From NCBI GenBank assembly GCA_916048095.2, contig OU696590.1, forward strand, positions 2,051,001 to 2,115,000: 64,000 nucleotides of DNA, read 5' to 3'. Every line of letters starts with the position of its first letter. Within the stretch, counting starts at the first letter, position 1. Of this stretch, positions 31,111-42,792 are shown piece after piece. A model generated the notes under the pieces. It saw only the letters and a program-made list of their open reading frames with translations. It did no database searches and was not told where the DNA came from. The DNA is from Sacculina carcini. Taxonomy: Eukaryota; Arthropoda; Thecostraca; Sacculinidae. Made by a program: the position numbers and the translations under genes.

Positions 31111-31854
31111 AAGTGTAACATCCAGGTCCCCAAGTTCGCCGCTCAAACACTTGCCAATTGTGTGATCACGTCGTGATGCCATTTTGACAAAAGTCTACGT
31201 GTGAGTGTTCGTAGAACGCAGCCCATCTGTTTATGCAGTATATCAAGTCAAGTAGGTCGGTTAGCCACTGAGAAAAAATTCACCCTGTGCTCAAGTAACC
31301 ACTCCTTGGTTGCCGCTATTTTTGTATCTACGTTCCTTCGCCGCTGCGAATCGTCTATTTCTTCGATTTACCATGGAAATTCGACACCAACATTCACTCG
31401 TTGTCAATCACTTGGTCACACAACAGCAGACCAACAATTTGCCCACATAAACAAGCCATTTCCTTCCACCAAACATCTTCCGTTGCTGGTATGTTGTGAA
31501 AGGTCTGGTTAGGAAATGATCACTTCTTATAGGTGATATAGATCTGATACACTGTGAAATGAAAGAGAACGCGAAAGAAAGCTTTATTTTTGCGGCATTT
31601 ACTTGTCCGTGACTGCCATTGGTGTGACGTATATAAAACAATGTTATATATCGTTTTATCCGTTGTGTCGTGTGCCATAACTTGGCAAAATCGGAAAGAA
31701 TTATCGGATTTGCTATTAATTGTGTCATAACTGTGTATTTATTGAAAATCATTGAGCAGTATTTATTACTGTTCTTCTAGCATGACTTCGGATATTTTGC
31801 ATTGAAATAAACACATTCATTGGGTATCGTTACTTGTGTCTTTTATCAATAACT
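31111..31854. other. no gene recognised
   Basis: Frames of about 100 codons on each strand lack domains; AT content rises toward 31854. Confidence 0.45.
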
Positions 31855-31862
31855 CTTTAAAC

Positions 31863-32443
31863 CATTGGTTCTTAACCGGGGGTATTCACAGAGCCGTTGC
31901 GAGGAATTATGGGCCCCCCCCCCCCGAAGGCAACACTTGGGGCCCCCATTATATATAAATCACCAAATAATGAATGTATTTATTAGACATAATCACATGA
32001 TACAAGCTCAGGTGAAAACATCTGAGCAAAAAGTAAAGGCTATACATAATAAATATGATACATTTTAATATCATACGTGAAGCAACGGGGCCCTCCAACA
32101 TTCGGGGCCCCCCGGCCGGGGGGTACGGGGGGCGGTTGCTACGGCTCTGGGTATTCATACCCCTTGGGGGTATGGGAACAAAAGATCGGGGGTATGGGAA
32201 TAGATTTCTGGGTACTAGTATGAATTATCAACGGTTTATGAATAATAAAATTATCAATAATCGTGTCATTTCCTAGTAATGTGTACCTAGTGAGTAAATT
32301 CAAGTGATTGAAATACTCTTGGATCGGGAAGACATGCTGACAAATAATAGCATTGGTGATAATTATTTGAACAGTCAAGTAAAGGGGGTATGGGACCATA
32401 TTCGAAAATCCATTGGGGGTATGGAACCATCAAAATAACCCTG
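31863..32443. mobile_element. hAT-type MITE (outer), with 8-bp duplication
   Basis: Starts CATTGGTTCTTAACCGGGGG and ends AAAATAACCCTG, flanked by perfect CTTTAAAC at 31855-31862 and 32444-32451. Repeated GGGGGTATGGGA blocks lie near both ends. No ORF. It hosts the element at 31889-32149. Confidence 0.82.
31889..32149. mobile_element. hAT-type MITE (inner, nested), 261 bp
   Basis: Termini CAGAGCCGTTGC and its near inverse ending GGCTCTG, flanked by perfect GGTATTCA at 31881-31888 and 32150-32157. Contains C- and G-runs (GGGCCCCC). Its duplicated target lies inside the outer MITE, so it inserted later. Confidence 0.85.
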
Positions 32444-32451
32444 CTTTAAAC

Positions 32452-34800
32452 GTACTTGATGTTACAAGTACGCGGTACATCCAGATCTGGAGCATTGAGA
32501 CGCCTGTTTATGATGGCACGACGTCACTCACCCTTTCTACTATATGCCCATAATCTCCGTTCGATCACAACTTGGAATACTGAGCGTCAGGGTGGGTTTG
32601 ATGATTTTTATGCGCCCTTCGTCAAAATTACCACATCAAATAAAACTTAATTATAACGAATTTTGATAATAGTGAAAATTGGTCTTCTCCGCTGTTAAAA
32701 TATTTACCTAAATGAACTTACAGGCTAAAGCAGATGTGAATTGAGGTAGGGAAAAATTATGCCCAATAGAGATATATACAAAATGACTTTCACGAGAAAT
32801 CATGTCATTTAATTCTAAAATCTTCCAGCTACATGAGCACAATCGAACCATGCCTTTCTCGAAGCCATTCACGGCTTGCGTGCCCAAGCACAGCTATTTC
32901 ACCGCAGCGCTCAAATGCACACCAAACATTACAAATACCTTTAGCATCGAGCCTACTGGGATATATTACAAGCGTACGCATGGACATAATGAAAATTATC
33001 AATCAACAACACGTCCGAAATGCTGGCGCAAATGTGAAGGAAGACATTTCTGAGACGCACATCATGTACACATGCCGGCAGCCGAAAACATTCCTCATGC
33101 GGCCAACTGGAGACATTCCGTGCATTGACTGCGGTCGATGTATCACGATCAATTAGACTGTCATCTCGTTGTACAACCACAATCGAGGATGTGTGGTCCT
33201 CTGAATACGCTCCCGTGTGTTCGGGTGTGTATGTGCCTGTGTAGATTCAAAAGGCGACAGGATACCGCATGTAAGCGATACAATGACATCATAGAAAGAC
33301 AGATACACTTACACTTGAGCACACACACAAGGTACTGCTGTAGAAAGACCGCATCGGTGCTTCATGTTTCGCTGGGATGTTCCCTATATGTGGCCACAAA
33401 TATACATACACACACATGCAGACGCGATGGCTGCTGTACGCCATTATTGAGTGATACGCGCCGCTTTCACTTCATCGAGACGAATCATTCGCGCCAACAA
33501 AGCACGCACAAGCGACGGCTACTGATGCTGCGGCGTCGTGTGGGCAACATAATCGATCTGTGGCGGCGGCGACGGCCGGCCGGCACCATCCATCAGATGG
33601 CCTGAATTAATCGCCATTGTACACGACCGCCGCCGCTACCGTCGTCGGTCGCATTGGTCGACGGAAATCGCGCGGAAGTGATGGCACACACACACACACA
33701 CGCACATAAGCAACAGACAGGCAGATGGAGAGCGGGACAGAGCGCGGAGGCAAGCAAGGGCCCGATAGGGGCCGGACGAGGGTCGGTGCGCGACTCGAGT
33801 GGGCAGAAAAAGGCGGCGCTCATCTCTCCCCCCTACCCTGCCCTCGTCCCAGTGAGATGACAGGGAGACGGAACTGAGGCAAAAGAGAGAGAGAGAGAGA
33901 GTGGTTGACTGGGTGAATTAATTTGTAGCCGATACACAGTGAGATGTGAGCACCCGGCGGAGCTGGATGTTGCTGCGATCAACGATATGATGCCTTTTTT
34001 ATAATTTTCTCGATTGCCGATTTTTTCGTTGGTATTGCTACAATTTACATAATTTAAACGCACAATTGATTCGTTCTAAGTTTTATTAACATATTTTCCT
34101 GACTGTTTTGATGACAATGGTTGATGATTAACGCACTTGTGTATATGTCTGTATATAATTATGCCTGAATAAATTAGTAATTTCAATAAGAACCACTATG
34201 CGTGGAGATATATGTAATTCAATACACAACAATGAATCACAAGCGACGCACAGAAACAGATCACTTGGTTTACAAATCGAGCACCAAGTGGAGATTGCTT
34301 GAATTTGGAAGATATATGTTTTCAGTGAGGATTCGAATATTCAAATATTAGCATAGATAGAAAGCAAATCAAATTATCAAATACAATCAAATTAGGACAG
34401 ATGTAGATGATTAAGAATACCCAATCATTGATTTTGTACAAATAATCCTCTACGTCTTTTTCCAAAAACATTCTTTCGTTTCACGTTCACATTTTTTAAT
34501 ATTACGCGCCTATGTGAATATTTGGGCGATACAGTAGATACACGTTGTAGTTGTTGGGCTATAGTGTATCAGTGCTGCCAAACGCAGTGTGTATAAATTG
34601 CGGTTTGTTCCAAGGCGCGCGACAATGTTCGTAATATTGTAAACGCAGGGGTTCTTCTTGTGATAAACCAACTAGTTGTGCCCTCAACGCCGAATTAAAG
34701 TTTTAATCAAATGTTAGGACCGCTTAGCGTTCCATTGAGACTATATAATCAATGAGGAATAAGCATATTAGCATGGATACAGACTCATGTGCCAGTACAT
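32452..34800. other. no gene recognised; short CpG-rich patch at 33490-33830
   Basis: A frame at 33138-33605 ends in an Arg-rich stretch and one at 32833-33156 has scattered Cys, but neither matches a family I know. The CpG-rich patch with ATTGG boxes (33653 region) could be a promoter; no coding exon can be assigned. Confidence 0.4.
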
Positions 34801-35168
34801 CCTGGGTGTATGGGGGGCATGGTCAGAATCATGGGGGTACGGGGGTATATATACCCCCCGACAAATTGGCTGGGGGGTATGAATATGCAATTATACCCCC
34901 CGTAAATTCTGCTGAGTTCAGTTCATTGGGTATGTTATCATCAAAATCAGCATAGAAGGCAAATGACAATAGGCAAACAATGCAAGAAATTATAAATATG
35001 TGAAGAATTATATCACGCAATATACTTTTCATCGGGGTATGTGTGTTATAATTGAATAGGCTGAAAATAGTTAAGGGGACCACACAATTGTCCAACTGAG
35101 TCAACTTTGAACACTAATGCATGATGGCTGTCACCCCCCCCCCCCCTGAGCTTCGACACAAATCTACG
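34801..35168 (+). repeat. 0.33-kb ATGGGGGTAT repeat family, copy 3
   Basis: Carries the ordered blocks of the family (CCCCCCGACAAATTGGCTGG, AATTCTGCTGAGTTCAGTTC, GAGCTTCGACACAAATCTAC) plus a 5' extension. Directly followed by copy 4. Confidence 0.82.
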
Positions 35169-35474
35169 CCGATGATGGGTAACCCCACATAACCCCTACA
35201 CATTGGCTGGGGGTATGAATATGGAATTATTCTCCCTGAGAATCCTGCTGAGTTCAGTTCATTGAGTATATTGTCATTAAATCAGTATAGCAAAAAATTA
35301 ACGATCCACAAGCGCGCGTGTGTGTGTGCAATTGTATGGAATATACTTCTCATTGAGGTATGTGTTGTAATTGAAAAGCTATAAAATGGTTGAGGGTCTC
35401 ATTAACCAACTGAGCCATCCTTGAACACTGATGCACGATGGATGTCATCCTCCCGAGCTTCGACACAAATATAC
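35169..35474 (+). repeat. 0.33-kb ATGGGGGTAT repeat family, copy 4 (tandem)
   Basis: Head-to-tail with copy 3, more diverged (ACACATTGGCTGGGGGTATG ... GAGCTTCGACACAAATATAC). Confidence 0.8.
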
Positions 35475-36140
35475 ATCTTATACAAAGACGTACTGGATAC
35501 CAATGTGCGAATAAATAAATGGGGAACCATTAGAAAGCGCAAGACTAAGAAGACTGATGTCCTGCAAAATCTTGGAAGCGCTTGAATTTGTGATCCTGAT
35601 ATGGATTATGCGCATTTCTGAGATACGTCTACAATCAGAAGTGTTCCTCAACAAATACCAGAACTTTTCAACGGTGACCCTTGATATGAAGGTATTATAT
35701 TCAACCATACTCTGTGTAAATGATCTATAGACTTTGCTTCATTCAAAACGTATCGAAATCATAAGCATTTGTGATCGATTTGCACACTTGTGAGAAGAAG
35801 AGGCGGCGAGATAAGCACAGACCAACACACAACACATCTGATCAACCAGCGCCACACAAACGCGCCGGCACCAGAAAACACTACACACAGACATACATAC
35901 ACACAGTCACACGCAATTTTGCACGTGCACAAACACACAACGCAGTCGGCTTGACGCGGACAAAAGCGGCGCAAAAGTTGAATCGCGACGCGACGAAAGT
36001 GGCGCAGTGGCGGCACATCACACAGCTCGGCGCTAAACAAGCCTCCTTGTGTTCACGGCCGTGTGTGTGTGTGTGAGCGGGTGAGACGCCAGTAACAATG
36101 CAATGAAAGACGCCGCATACGCTTCTGTGGTGAGCTCACA

Positions 36141-36278
<138 letters not shown>

Positions 36279-36473
36279 ACTCACACCACTATACTAGCCA
36301 TTCAAAGCCGCTAAATGGTCAACTATTTACAACCCGCAGAGCACATACACACATGCATACAAACGTGTGTGTGTGACCACTGGGAAATGAGAGTGGCCGG
36401 TGTAATGAAAAATTCGTCCCCATAGATTCGGCGACTGAGAAGTCCATCTATTTCAGCACGTCTCTCGCCATGA

Positions 36474-36504
<31 letters not shown>

Positions 36505-37187
36505 TGCATGAGCGGGTGGGTTTGCTTGATTCTCATCTCGCGGCGGCAAACCAAAGTGCAACGAAAGAAAGAGAGAGAGAAAGCGATGCATAGGCGGCGT
36601 TCCAAGTGCTTACACTAATCCTGACACCTCACAACCCGAGCACAACCCCCAGATGTTGTACGTACACACACACACACACAAACACGCAGCACATGATTGT
36701 GTATTTGTCGGTATGCAGGCGTTCACTGAAAAACTATCCAATAAGCCAACCGGAAAATGGCAACACGAGGACAATGTCTGATATTTGCAAAAATAACGAC
36801 AGTGAAAACACACAGAATATACAGATGTCAATCATAACATAAAACTACATTTTCTGATGACAAAATATGAATTTATACCATAAAAACAGGTATTTAATTT
36901 AAAGGGGACACATTGACAATTAACAGACAAGATTGGCTGCAATAATTATGAATTATTAACTGACATACTTCTACAGCTGCAAATCAAAATAGGGTGTATC
37001 ACCTAAAATTACTGGCTGAATCAGAACAAATAAATTATTACAGCAAAATGCAATGTGGTTAAATGTAAGCGCTCAGTTCGTGGTGGCTGGGAAGTATATA
37101 TCTCAACACGCCATAAACACCCGGAAAACATTCACATGTGAGCCAATTCCGAGCACACAAACACTGAACGATGTCGTGCATTGTCGC

Positions 37188-40100
37188 TCACTTGCTGCCC
37201 AGCCCAAGTAAAGCCTCATCCATGAGATCGTCGTCAATGATGCACGGCGAGGACTGGCCCGTTGATGAGCGCGGCGACACAAGACTCAACTGACGCGGCG
37301 AGGCCACCGGTGCCGGACTGCGCACTATGTGGATCTGCACGGAAGGTGAGGCAGGAAACTGCGGTGGTGGAGGCGGAGGTGGTGGCGGTGGCGGAACCGC
37401 CGACTGTATACCACTAGTAGCCGTCGACGTGACAGACACAGATGATGACGACGACGTGCAGGAAACCGAGGTAGCAGCGACGGACGACGGCAAGCCGGGA
37501 CGGCAAACGGTCGAATCACGAGCGGATGGAACATTTGCAGAGCTGACGGACGAGAGATATGACTGAGCACAAGAAGACGCAGCCGCCGAGATAGCTGTGG
37601 CAGTGGATGTTCGATGCACACCGCCTTCGGTGATTGACAAAGACGAACGATGCACATCGAGAGACGATGAAGAAGACGTAGTCGACGGAGAAGCTACACG
37701 GTCAATTTTCTTGATCTCCAGCGATTTGGGAAGTGGAGGTAGATCGCTGTCGAGGACGATGTCAGATCGTTCCGAAGCACCAAATACATCTTGCCGACAA
37801 GACTTGGCCAGCAGTTGTAGATCGTCAGTCGACTGAGACACCACAGAGCACTGAGCTGCATCGGAAGCTATTTCTGCGGCACCATCGTCCGACCTGTACA
37901 ACGCTTTACGCACCCCACCGGCCATGCCTGCGATATTCTTGGCGCATGAAAACGGAGAGGTGCGTTCCGACTGGCTTTGACGAATGCCGCTGGGACTGGA
38001 CGATGACGAACGGGACTTGGTCTTATTGATCGTCAGTTTCATACCGTCGGTAGATGGTTTCACAGTGAATTCGGATTTGTCACCTTTGACACCATCTTCC
38101 TTTTTTACGTCTTCATTAGACACAAGAGTATTGAGTTTATTGATAACATCACTGAGAGAGCTTTTTCGAGAGCGGTTCGGTGACCAGGATTCTGTGCTGA
38201 GCGCTGATGTTTCTGGAGTCGCTTGATTGGAAGATGTAGTCACAGGTCTACCACTACTCATGCTCCCGCTGCTAATCAGATTAGATTCGACACGATCCAG
38301 TTTAGGACGATGCTGTTTGCTTTTGTCCTTTAACTTCTCCAAAGCGCGACTGGCAGACGAACTAGTACTACTCCCACTGGATCTGTGCGAGCTAGGCGAC
38401 GGGTGCCGCGATACACTGTGATCAGGAGAATTTGAATGAGAAGAATGCTTTGAAGACGACGATGTTTTGTGTTTGGATACAGAAGATCCGCTGGACTTGA
38501 ATCCAGGAGAGCTTGATGAAGACAATGGGTGTTTCTTAAGAGGCGGTGAAGCTGAACTAGTTTTGGATGATGCCAACTTATTACAGGATTCTCGCATGTG
38601 ATCCCTGTCCTTGTTGCTAGGAGAACCACGAGAATCACCACCACGATTGGAACGGGAAGAGGGGGAATCCTCACGCCGTCTCCGTTTATCTCCACGATCT
38701 CGCTCTTTGTCTTTCCTTTCCTTGCGACGTTCCTCCGGCGTTTTGTTTGGAATGGGAGTTATAGTCAGGGACGATGGTAAGTTCGGTCCCGTTCCACTAG
38801 GAAAACCAAAGATGTCAAACGATGGCATTTGATTGGTTTGTGAGCTGACTTTGGCCGCGTTGATTGCCTGCGCTTTATCTAGCTCAATTTGCCGAACTGT
38901 AGCCTCTATACTATCCAGCTCTGAGCAAGCGGTTTTTTCTGGTGTGTCCATCGAAACATCTTCAACGACTGATAGATTAGGTTCAGTTTTCACCTTGACA
39001 ACAGATGACTGAGTTGACACATAATCTACAGGAGTTGTCATGACAAAATCAGACGAATCACCGGGAGCCGAATACTTTTGTGGCTGCATAAACTCATGTT
39101 CGTTGACAGAAACGTCAGCCGAGTGTGTATCTGAAGGTTCTGATTTTATTCGTACTTCGCCATTCTGAGAGGGAACGCCAGGAACCGAAGATTCACCGCG
39201 ATTTGCGTCAATGGAAGCTGCTGGAGTCAACCGTCGAAGAAGCGCACGCATCATGACCGGAACGGACAATGTTTCACGTAATATCTTTGTTGACATCTCG
39301 TCCACGGTTGATTTGGAGGGGGTGTGCAGACGACAAACCAACATGCCCGGCGAGCTATCGCTCAGCTCTACTTCCAGAGTAGACAGCCAGTCCTCTTCGG
39401 GATTTTCAAACGATATTGTCAGTCCACTCTTTAGACAAGCGACAACCTCGAAATTCACAACAGCCGTACTACTTGGTTGTTTCTTAGGAACAGCACGGAC
39501 AAAGCTGCGAATCAACGTCGAGAGAAGAGACTGACGACGCACCGTCATCATAATCGACACGATTTGCGACGCATGCGTGAACATCAACTTTTCCAGCATC
39601 ACTCCGTACATTTGCGACTCGCTACCTATATGGTATCTGTGCCACTGATCGGGCAGTCTGACCAACAGCGGCTGATGGACGCTCCGCGTACCGTCCAAAA
39701 TGTCTGCCGTCAAATCTCGTGCCGTGTCGCCATTGCCAGCAACTCCAGTGAGTGCATTCAGTGCCTTGACGGCTGTCATATCAAACGGCAAAGCACGACG
39801 AAATCGCAGCTGATAGACGATCGGCAAGCGGCAGCTGTTTGACGGTGTTAGATTTGTGAACGACAGCGTACTGATGCTGCCGTCATCTCCACTGCCTGTT
39901 GCCTGACCGCCGGAGCCGTTGTAGAGTGGATGCAGCGGCACCGAGTGACTCAAGCCATTGGGATCATCGACCACGCTCACCTCGAACCAGTAACCTAAAC
40001 CATCGCCGGCCATCACACGCTCCATGGACACCGAAAGCTGTTGATACGTAGCCGTGTCGAGCAACTCCCGCGGCGGCAGTAGAAACACAACGCGCATCGG

Positions 40101-40751
40101 TCGGCCACCACATCGCCGACGCACCAGCGCAAAGTCGCGGTAATGCGTCGGTTCGACGACCGCACGAATGTCACGATTCATCAACGCATTGACGTCCGTT
40201 TCGATTGCACACAGTGTCGTGTACACGCGCGTCCTAACATCAGCCGTGTCGGTCGCCTCAGCTGTCGCCACGCTGTAAATGTCCAGCAGTCCCTGCAGAT
40301 GCGCGCGGAAGGCCGCGTAGTCGCCGGCCGCCAAGGCGGAGGCTATCAGCGGCGACTCCACGGCGGCCGGCTCGCTCTGGTGCTGTACGTGGACGCGCGT
40401 GACGGCCGCCGAGTCGGCGTCGAACTCGAGACGCACGCAGCACGCGCCGGCACACTCGATGACGCAGCCCCGACCGTCGGCGCTCGCTGTGCACGTGCAG
40501 CCGAGCTGTCGAGCGACACCGTCGACCCGGTCCAGCGTGCCATGTACACTGTGCAGTCTTACCTTGTCCTGCATCAGTTGCAGACAGCCGTGCAGCTGAG
40601 ATCGGTCCAGTGCATCAATTCCCTGCCGCTTGTCGAGAAGGGCCAGCCGCAAGCTCTTGGCCAGATCGGTGAGCGAGCGAAGACTGCCGGCCCTGGCGCG
40701 CAGTCGCTCCATCAAGTGGTCGCTGTGATGGCTAACAATTGGGGCGTCCAT
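37188..40751 (-). CDS. MED1: Mediator complex subunit 1-like protein
   Basis: 1187 residues in one uninterrupted frame from ATG 40751 (MDAPIVSHHSDHLMERLRAR); the frame extends to 40805 but with no further ATG. Residues about 10-500 follow the Med1 domain layout: the helical start, an HLQGLLDIYSV segment, LPDQWHRYHIGSESQ and TLSVPVMMRALLRRL. A low-complexity half follows: SDSE/Ser-rich tracts, a basic KERKDKERDRGDKRRRR block near residue 670, then poly-Ser, a run of Pro near residue 1113, and a C-terminal CIIDDDLMDEALLGLGSK of the MED1 type. MED1 bridges activators and RNA polymerase II in the nucleus. Two psi-K-x-E SUMO sites stand out (VRIKSEP, VKVKTEP). I see no pair of LXXLL receptor boxes in the middle region. 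Identity rests on domain order and is good. Confidence 0.85.
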   Translation of the reverse strand: MDAPIVSHHSDHLMERLRARAGSLRSLTDLAKSLRLALLDKRQGIDALDRSQLHGCLQLMQDKVRLHSVHGTLDRVDGVARQLGCTCTASADGRGCVIECAGACCVRLEFDADSAAVTRVHVQHQSEPAAVESPLIASALAAGDYAAFRAHLQGLLDIYSVATAEATDTADVRTRVYTTLCAIETDVNALMNRDIRAVVEPTHYRDFALVRRRCGGRPMRVVFLLPPRELLDTATYQQLSVSMERVMAGDGLGYWFEVSVVDDPNGLSHSVPLHPLYNGSGGQATGSGDDGSISTLSFTNLTPSNSCRLPIVYQLRFRRALPFDMTAVKALNALTGVAGNGDTARDLTADILDGTRSVHQPLLVRLPDQWHRYHIGSESQMYGVMLEKLMFTHASQIVSIMMTVRRQSLLSTLIRSFVRAVPKKQPSSTAVVNFEVVACLKSGLTISFENPEEDWLSTLEVELSDSSPGMLVCRLHTPSKSTVDEMSTKILRETLSVPVMMRALLRRLTPAASIDANRGESSVPGVPSQNGEVRIKSEPSDTHSADVSVNEHEFMQPQKYSAPGDSSDFVMTTPVDYVSTQSSVVKVKTEPNLSVVEDVSMDTPEKTACSELDSIEATVRQIELDKAQAINAAKVSSQTNQMPSFDIFGFPSGTGPNLPSSLTITPIPNKTPEERRKERKDKERDRGDKRRRREDSPSSRSNRGGDSRGSPSNKDRDHMRESCNKLASSKTSSASPPLKKHPLSSSSSPGFKSSGSSVSKHKTSSSSKHSSHSNSPDHSVSRHPSPSSHRSSGSSTSSSASRALEKLKDKSKQHRPKLDRVESNLISSGSMSSGRPVTTSSNQATPETSALSTESWSPNRSRKSSLSDVINKLNTLVSNEDVKKEDGVKGDKSEFTVKPSTDGMKLTINKTKSRSSSSSPSGIRQSQSERTSPFSCAKNIAGMAGGVRKALYRSDDGAAEIASDAAQCSVVSQSTDDLQLLAKSCRQDVFGASERSDIVLDSDLPPLPKSLEIKKIDRVASPSTTSSSSSLDVHRSSLSITEGGVHRTSTATAISAAASSCAQSYLSSVSSANVPSARDSTVCRPGLPSSVAATSVSCTSSSSSVSVTSTATSGIQSAVPPPPPPPPPPPQFPASPSVQIHIVRSPAPVASPRQLSLVSPRSSTGQSSPCIIDDDLMDEALLGLGSK

Positions 40752-41141
40752 TGGGCTTAGAGAGATAACTGCTTCAAATGGACCACAAGTCAGCAAGACT
40801 CGCAAGACTGTCGGCTGGTGTCTTAACGCTAGAAAAACGAGAACAGAAAAAAGTACATATTAGGAGTCTAGTATGAAGCGTAAGTGATATCCAAAATAAT
40901 GGAGCCAAAGGAAAACAAGGTGTGAAACATATAGAGAAAAAAACCCTAGCAGAAGAGAGGTTGAAATAATACAACGCCCACCCCCAAAGAGTCGGAAATA
41001 TCAATGTTTTACAAGTAGAATTTCAAAGACACACTCACATACAGCAACAAAGCTACCAGTCAACAACAAACCATAACTATTGTAAAACCCCGGCACAACC
41101 GTAATCTTGTAACAGGTTCATATGCTGAATACTGTTTCAGC

Positions 41142-41248
41142 CAGTGGCGGCGCCAGGATTTCCGTTGAAAGGCGTTAGGGAGAAGACATTTGGATTTCAA
41201 AATTTCTGGGGGGCTTCAGCCTCTCCAAGCCCCCTGGCACTGCCACTG
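41142..41248. repeat. CAGTGGCGGCGCC-type MITE, 107 bp
   Basis: Starts CAGTGGCGGCGCCAGGATTT, ends CCTGGCACTGCCACTG; near-inverted termini and a short GC/G-rich interior. Confidence 0.72.
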
Positions 41249-42268
41249 GTTACAATTCAAAACTAAAACAGGAAATATCTATATCAGCACACAATAAAAC
41301 GGGCAAATTCTGAGCCAAACAATTCAATCATCATTACGAAACATGTTCGAGTTGAACAATCAAATTCACCATCCAATTAGGACTATTGTCATTTGAGCCT
41401 TGTGGGGACCATTGCGGAGCGAGTGCAGCAAGAACCGCCCGTGTAATTTTCAGAGGTCAAGCAAAAGGAGAGTGGTCGATTGCACTGTCCGTTATCATCA
41501 CAAACAAACCGACACCACCGATGCGGAACACTGTGTGTTGACAATACACAAAGTAAAATCAATCGAGCCAACACACACACCAAGTCCAACTCGACAAACA
41601 CAATTGAACGACACTCAGGGTGTATATGAAGGGAGTTAATTAAAACACACACACACAGACCAGCACCCATAGACATAAGCGTGCCTAGTAGCAATGGAGA
41701 CTCTAGAACCGAAATATAGAGAGGACTACTCACTGGAAATGAATAGTATAGTAAATTGGTAATTGGTATAGTAATATATAGTATAGTATTGTAAGAACAA
41801 TTGGCGTAGATTCTGAGAACCGGAGATTATGCAGCCCGACATATTTTTCTAAGCGAGTGACAACGTAAATATACACACCGATAATTCTGCTGAGTAATCG
41901 AGAATTATAATTTTAAGAATAATCACACAATACACTGAATAATGATAAAGTACTTGCTCATGACAGACTAAACATCATTGAATTAATATTATTACTGAAC
42001 AGTATTAATATTGAAATCAATAAGCATGGTGGAATGGAAAGTGCGTGAACGCTATTAATTGCATGTCTGTAGTCTCCATGCACCTTGATCATCAACAAAC
42101 AGACAGCGAGAACAGCGATAACAGTGGAAAATAAAAGTAGTGGAAATGAAATACGGCGAAACGGAATCAGAACTGCTGTCACACAAACACACCAACAACA
42201 ACACGCATCAACAACGCTCAACGACAGACAATTGCTTACAGCTCGAGCTGACCTGTGTGGCGCTATTC

Positions 42269-42396
42269 CAGTGGCGGCGCCAGGATTTTTCCGATGGTGG
42301 GGGGGGGGGGCTAAGGGAAATAAGCGGGAGCATGAGGAACTACACTTGAAATATTCACGGACAAGTCTCTCGAAGCCCCTCTTGACGCCGCCACTG
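42269..42396. repeat. CAGTGGCGGCGCC-type MITE, 128 bp
   Basis: Starts CAGTGGCGGCGCCAGGATTT and ends TTGACGCCGCCACTG with a run of G inside. Same family as 41142-41248. Confidence 0.75.
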
Positions 42397-42792
42397 CGGT
42401 GTGTCAATTTGGCGATGTCTTTTAGCGCTCCGGTTGCTGAACACGCCACTGGCGGCCATAAGTGGAGAATATTGAGCGTTGACAAGCGGACAGCAACCAC
42501 GGCGACCACGGTGTGTGTGTGTGTGACGTCGCGGCCAAATGCACGACCGATCGATTATCAGACCATCGGACGCACGACGATCGAACACTCACGCACATTA
42601 TCGTGTGTGTGTGTGTGTGTGAGGCCAAGAGCTTAGTCAACATGGCTAGCTAGTCCAATCAGACGTAAAAACGGTGATGTAGACGGCGGTGCCCTAGTAA
42701 ACACTCCAGCACCCAACCACCCACCGATACACGAGTGCGTGTGTGAGAGAGAGGAAGGGAGCAAGGAAGGTTGCGTGTGAGTGTGCTGTGAC

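Larger units (their letters stand above)
40752..42792. other. divergent intergenic region between MED1 and WDR17
   Basis: About 2 kb holding the 5' flanks of both genes, two CAGTGGCGGCGCC MITEs (41142-41248, 42269-42396) and a fragment of the 0.33-kb repeat family near 41830-41900 (CCGATAATTCTGCTGAG). No convincing TATA box was assigned. Confidence 0.6.

Noticed and set aside
37327-40760. Plus-strand frames opposite MED1, including 205 codons at 40143-40760
   Set aside because: Antisense of the MED1 N-terminal domain; no recognisable motif.
41142-41248. 8-bp target duplications for the CAGTGGCGG MITEs
   Set aside because: Flanks of the copies do not match each other on the two sides, so superfamily was left open.
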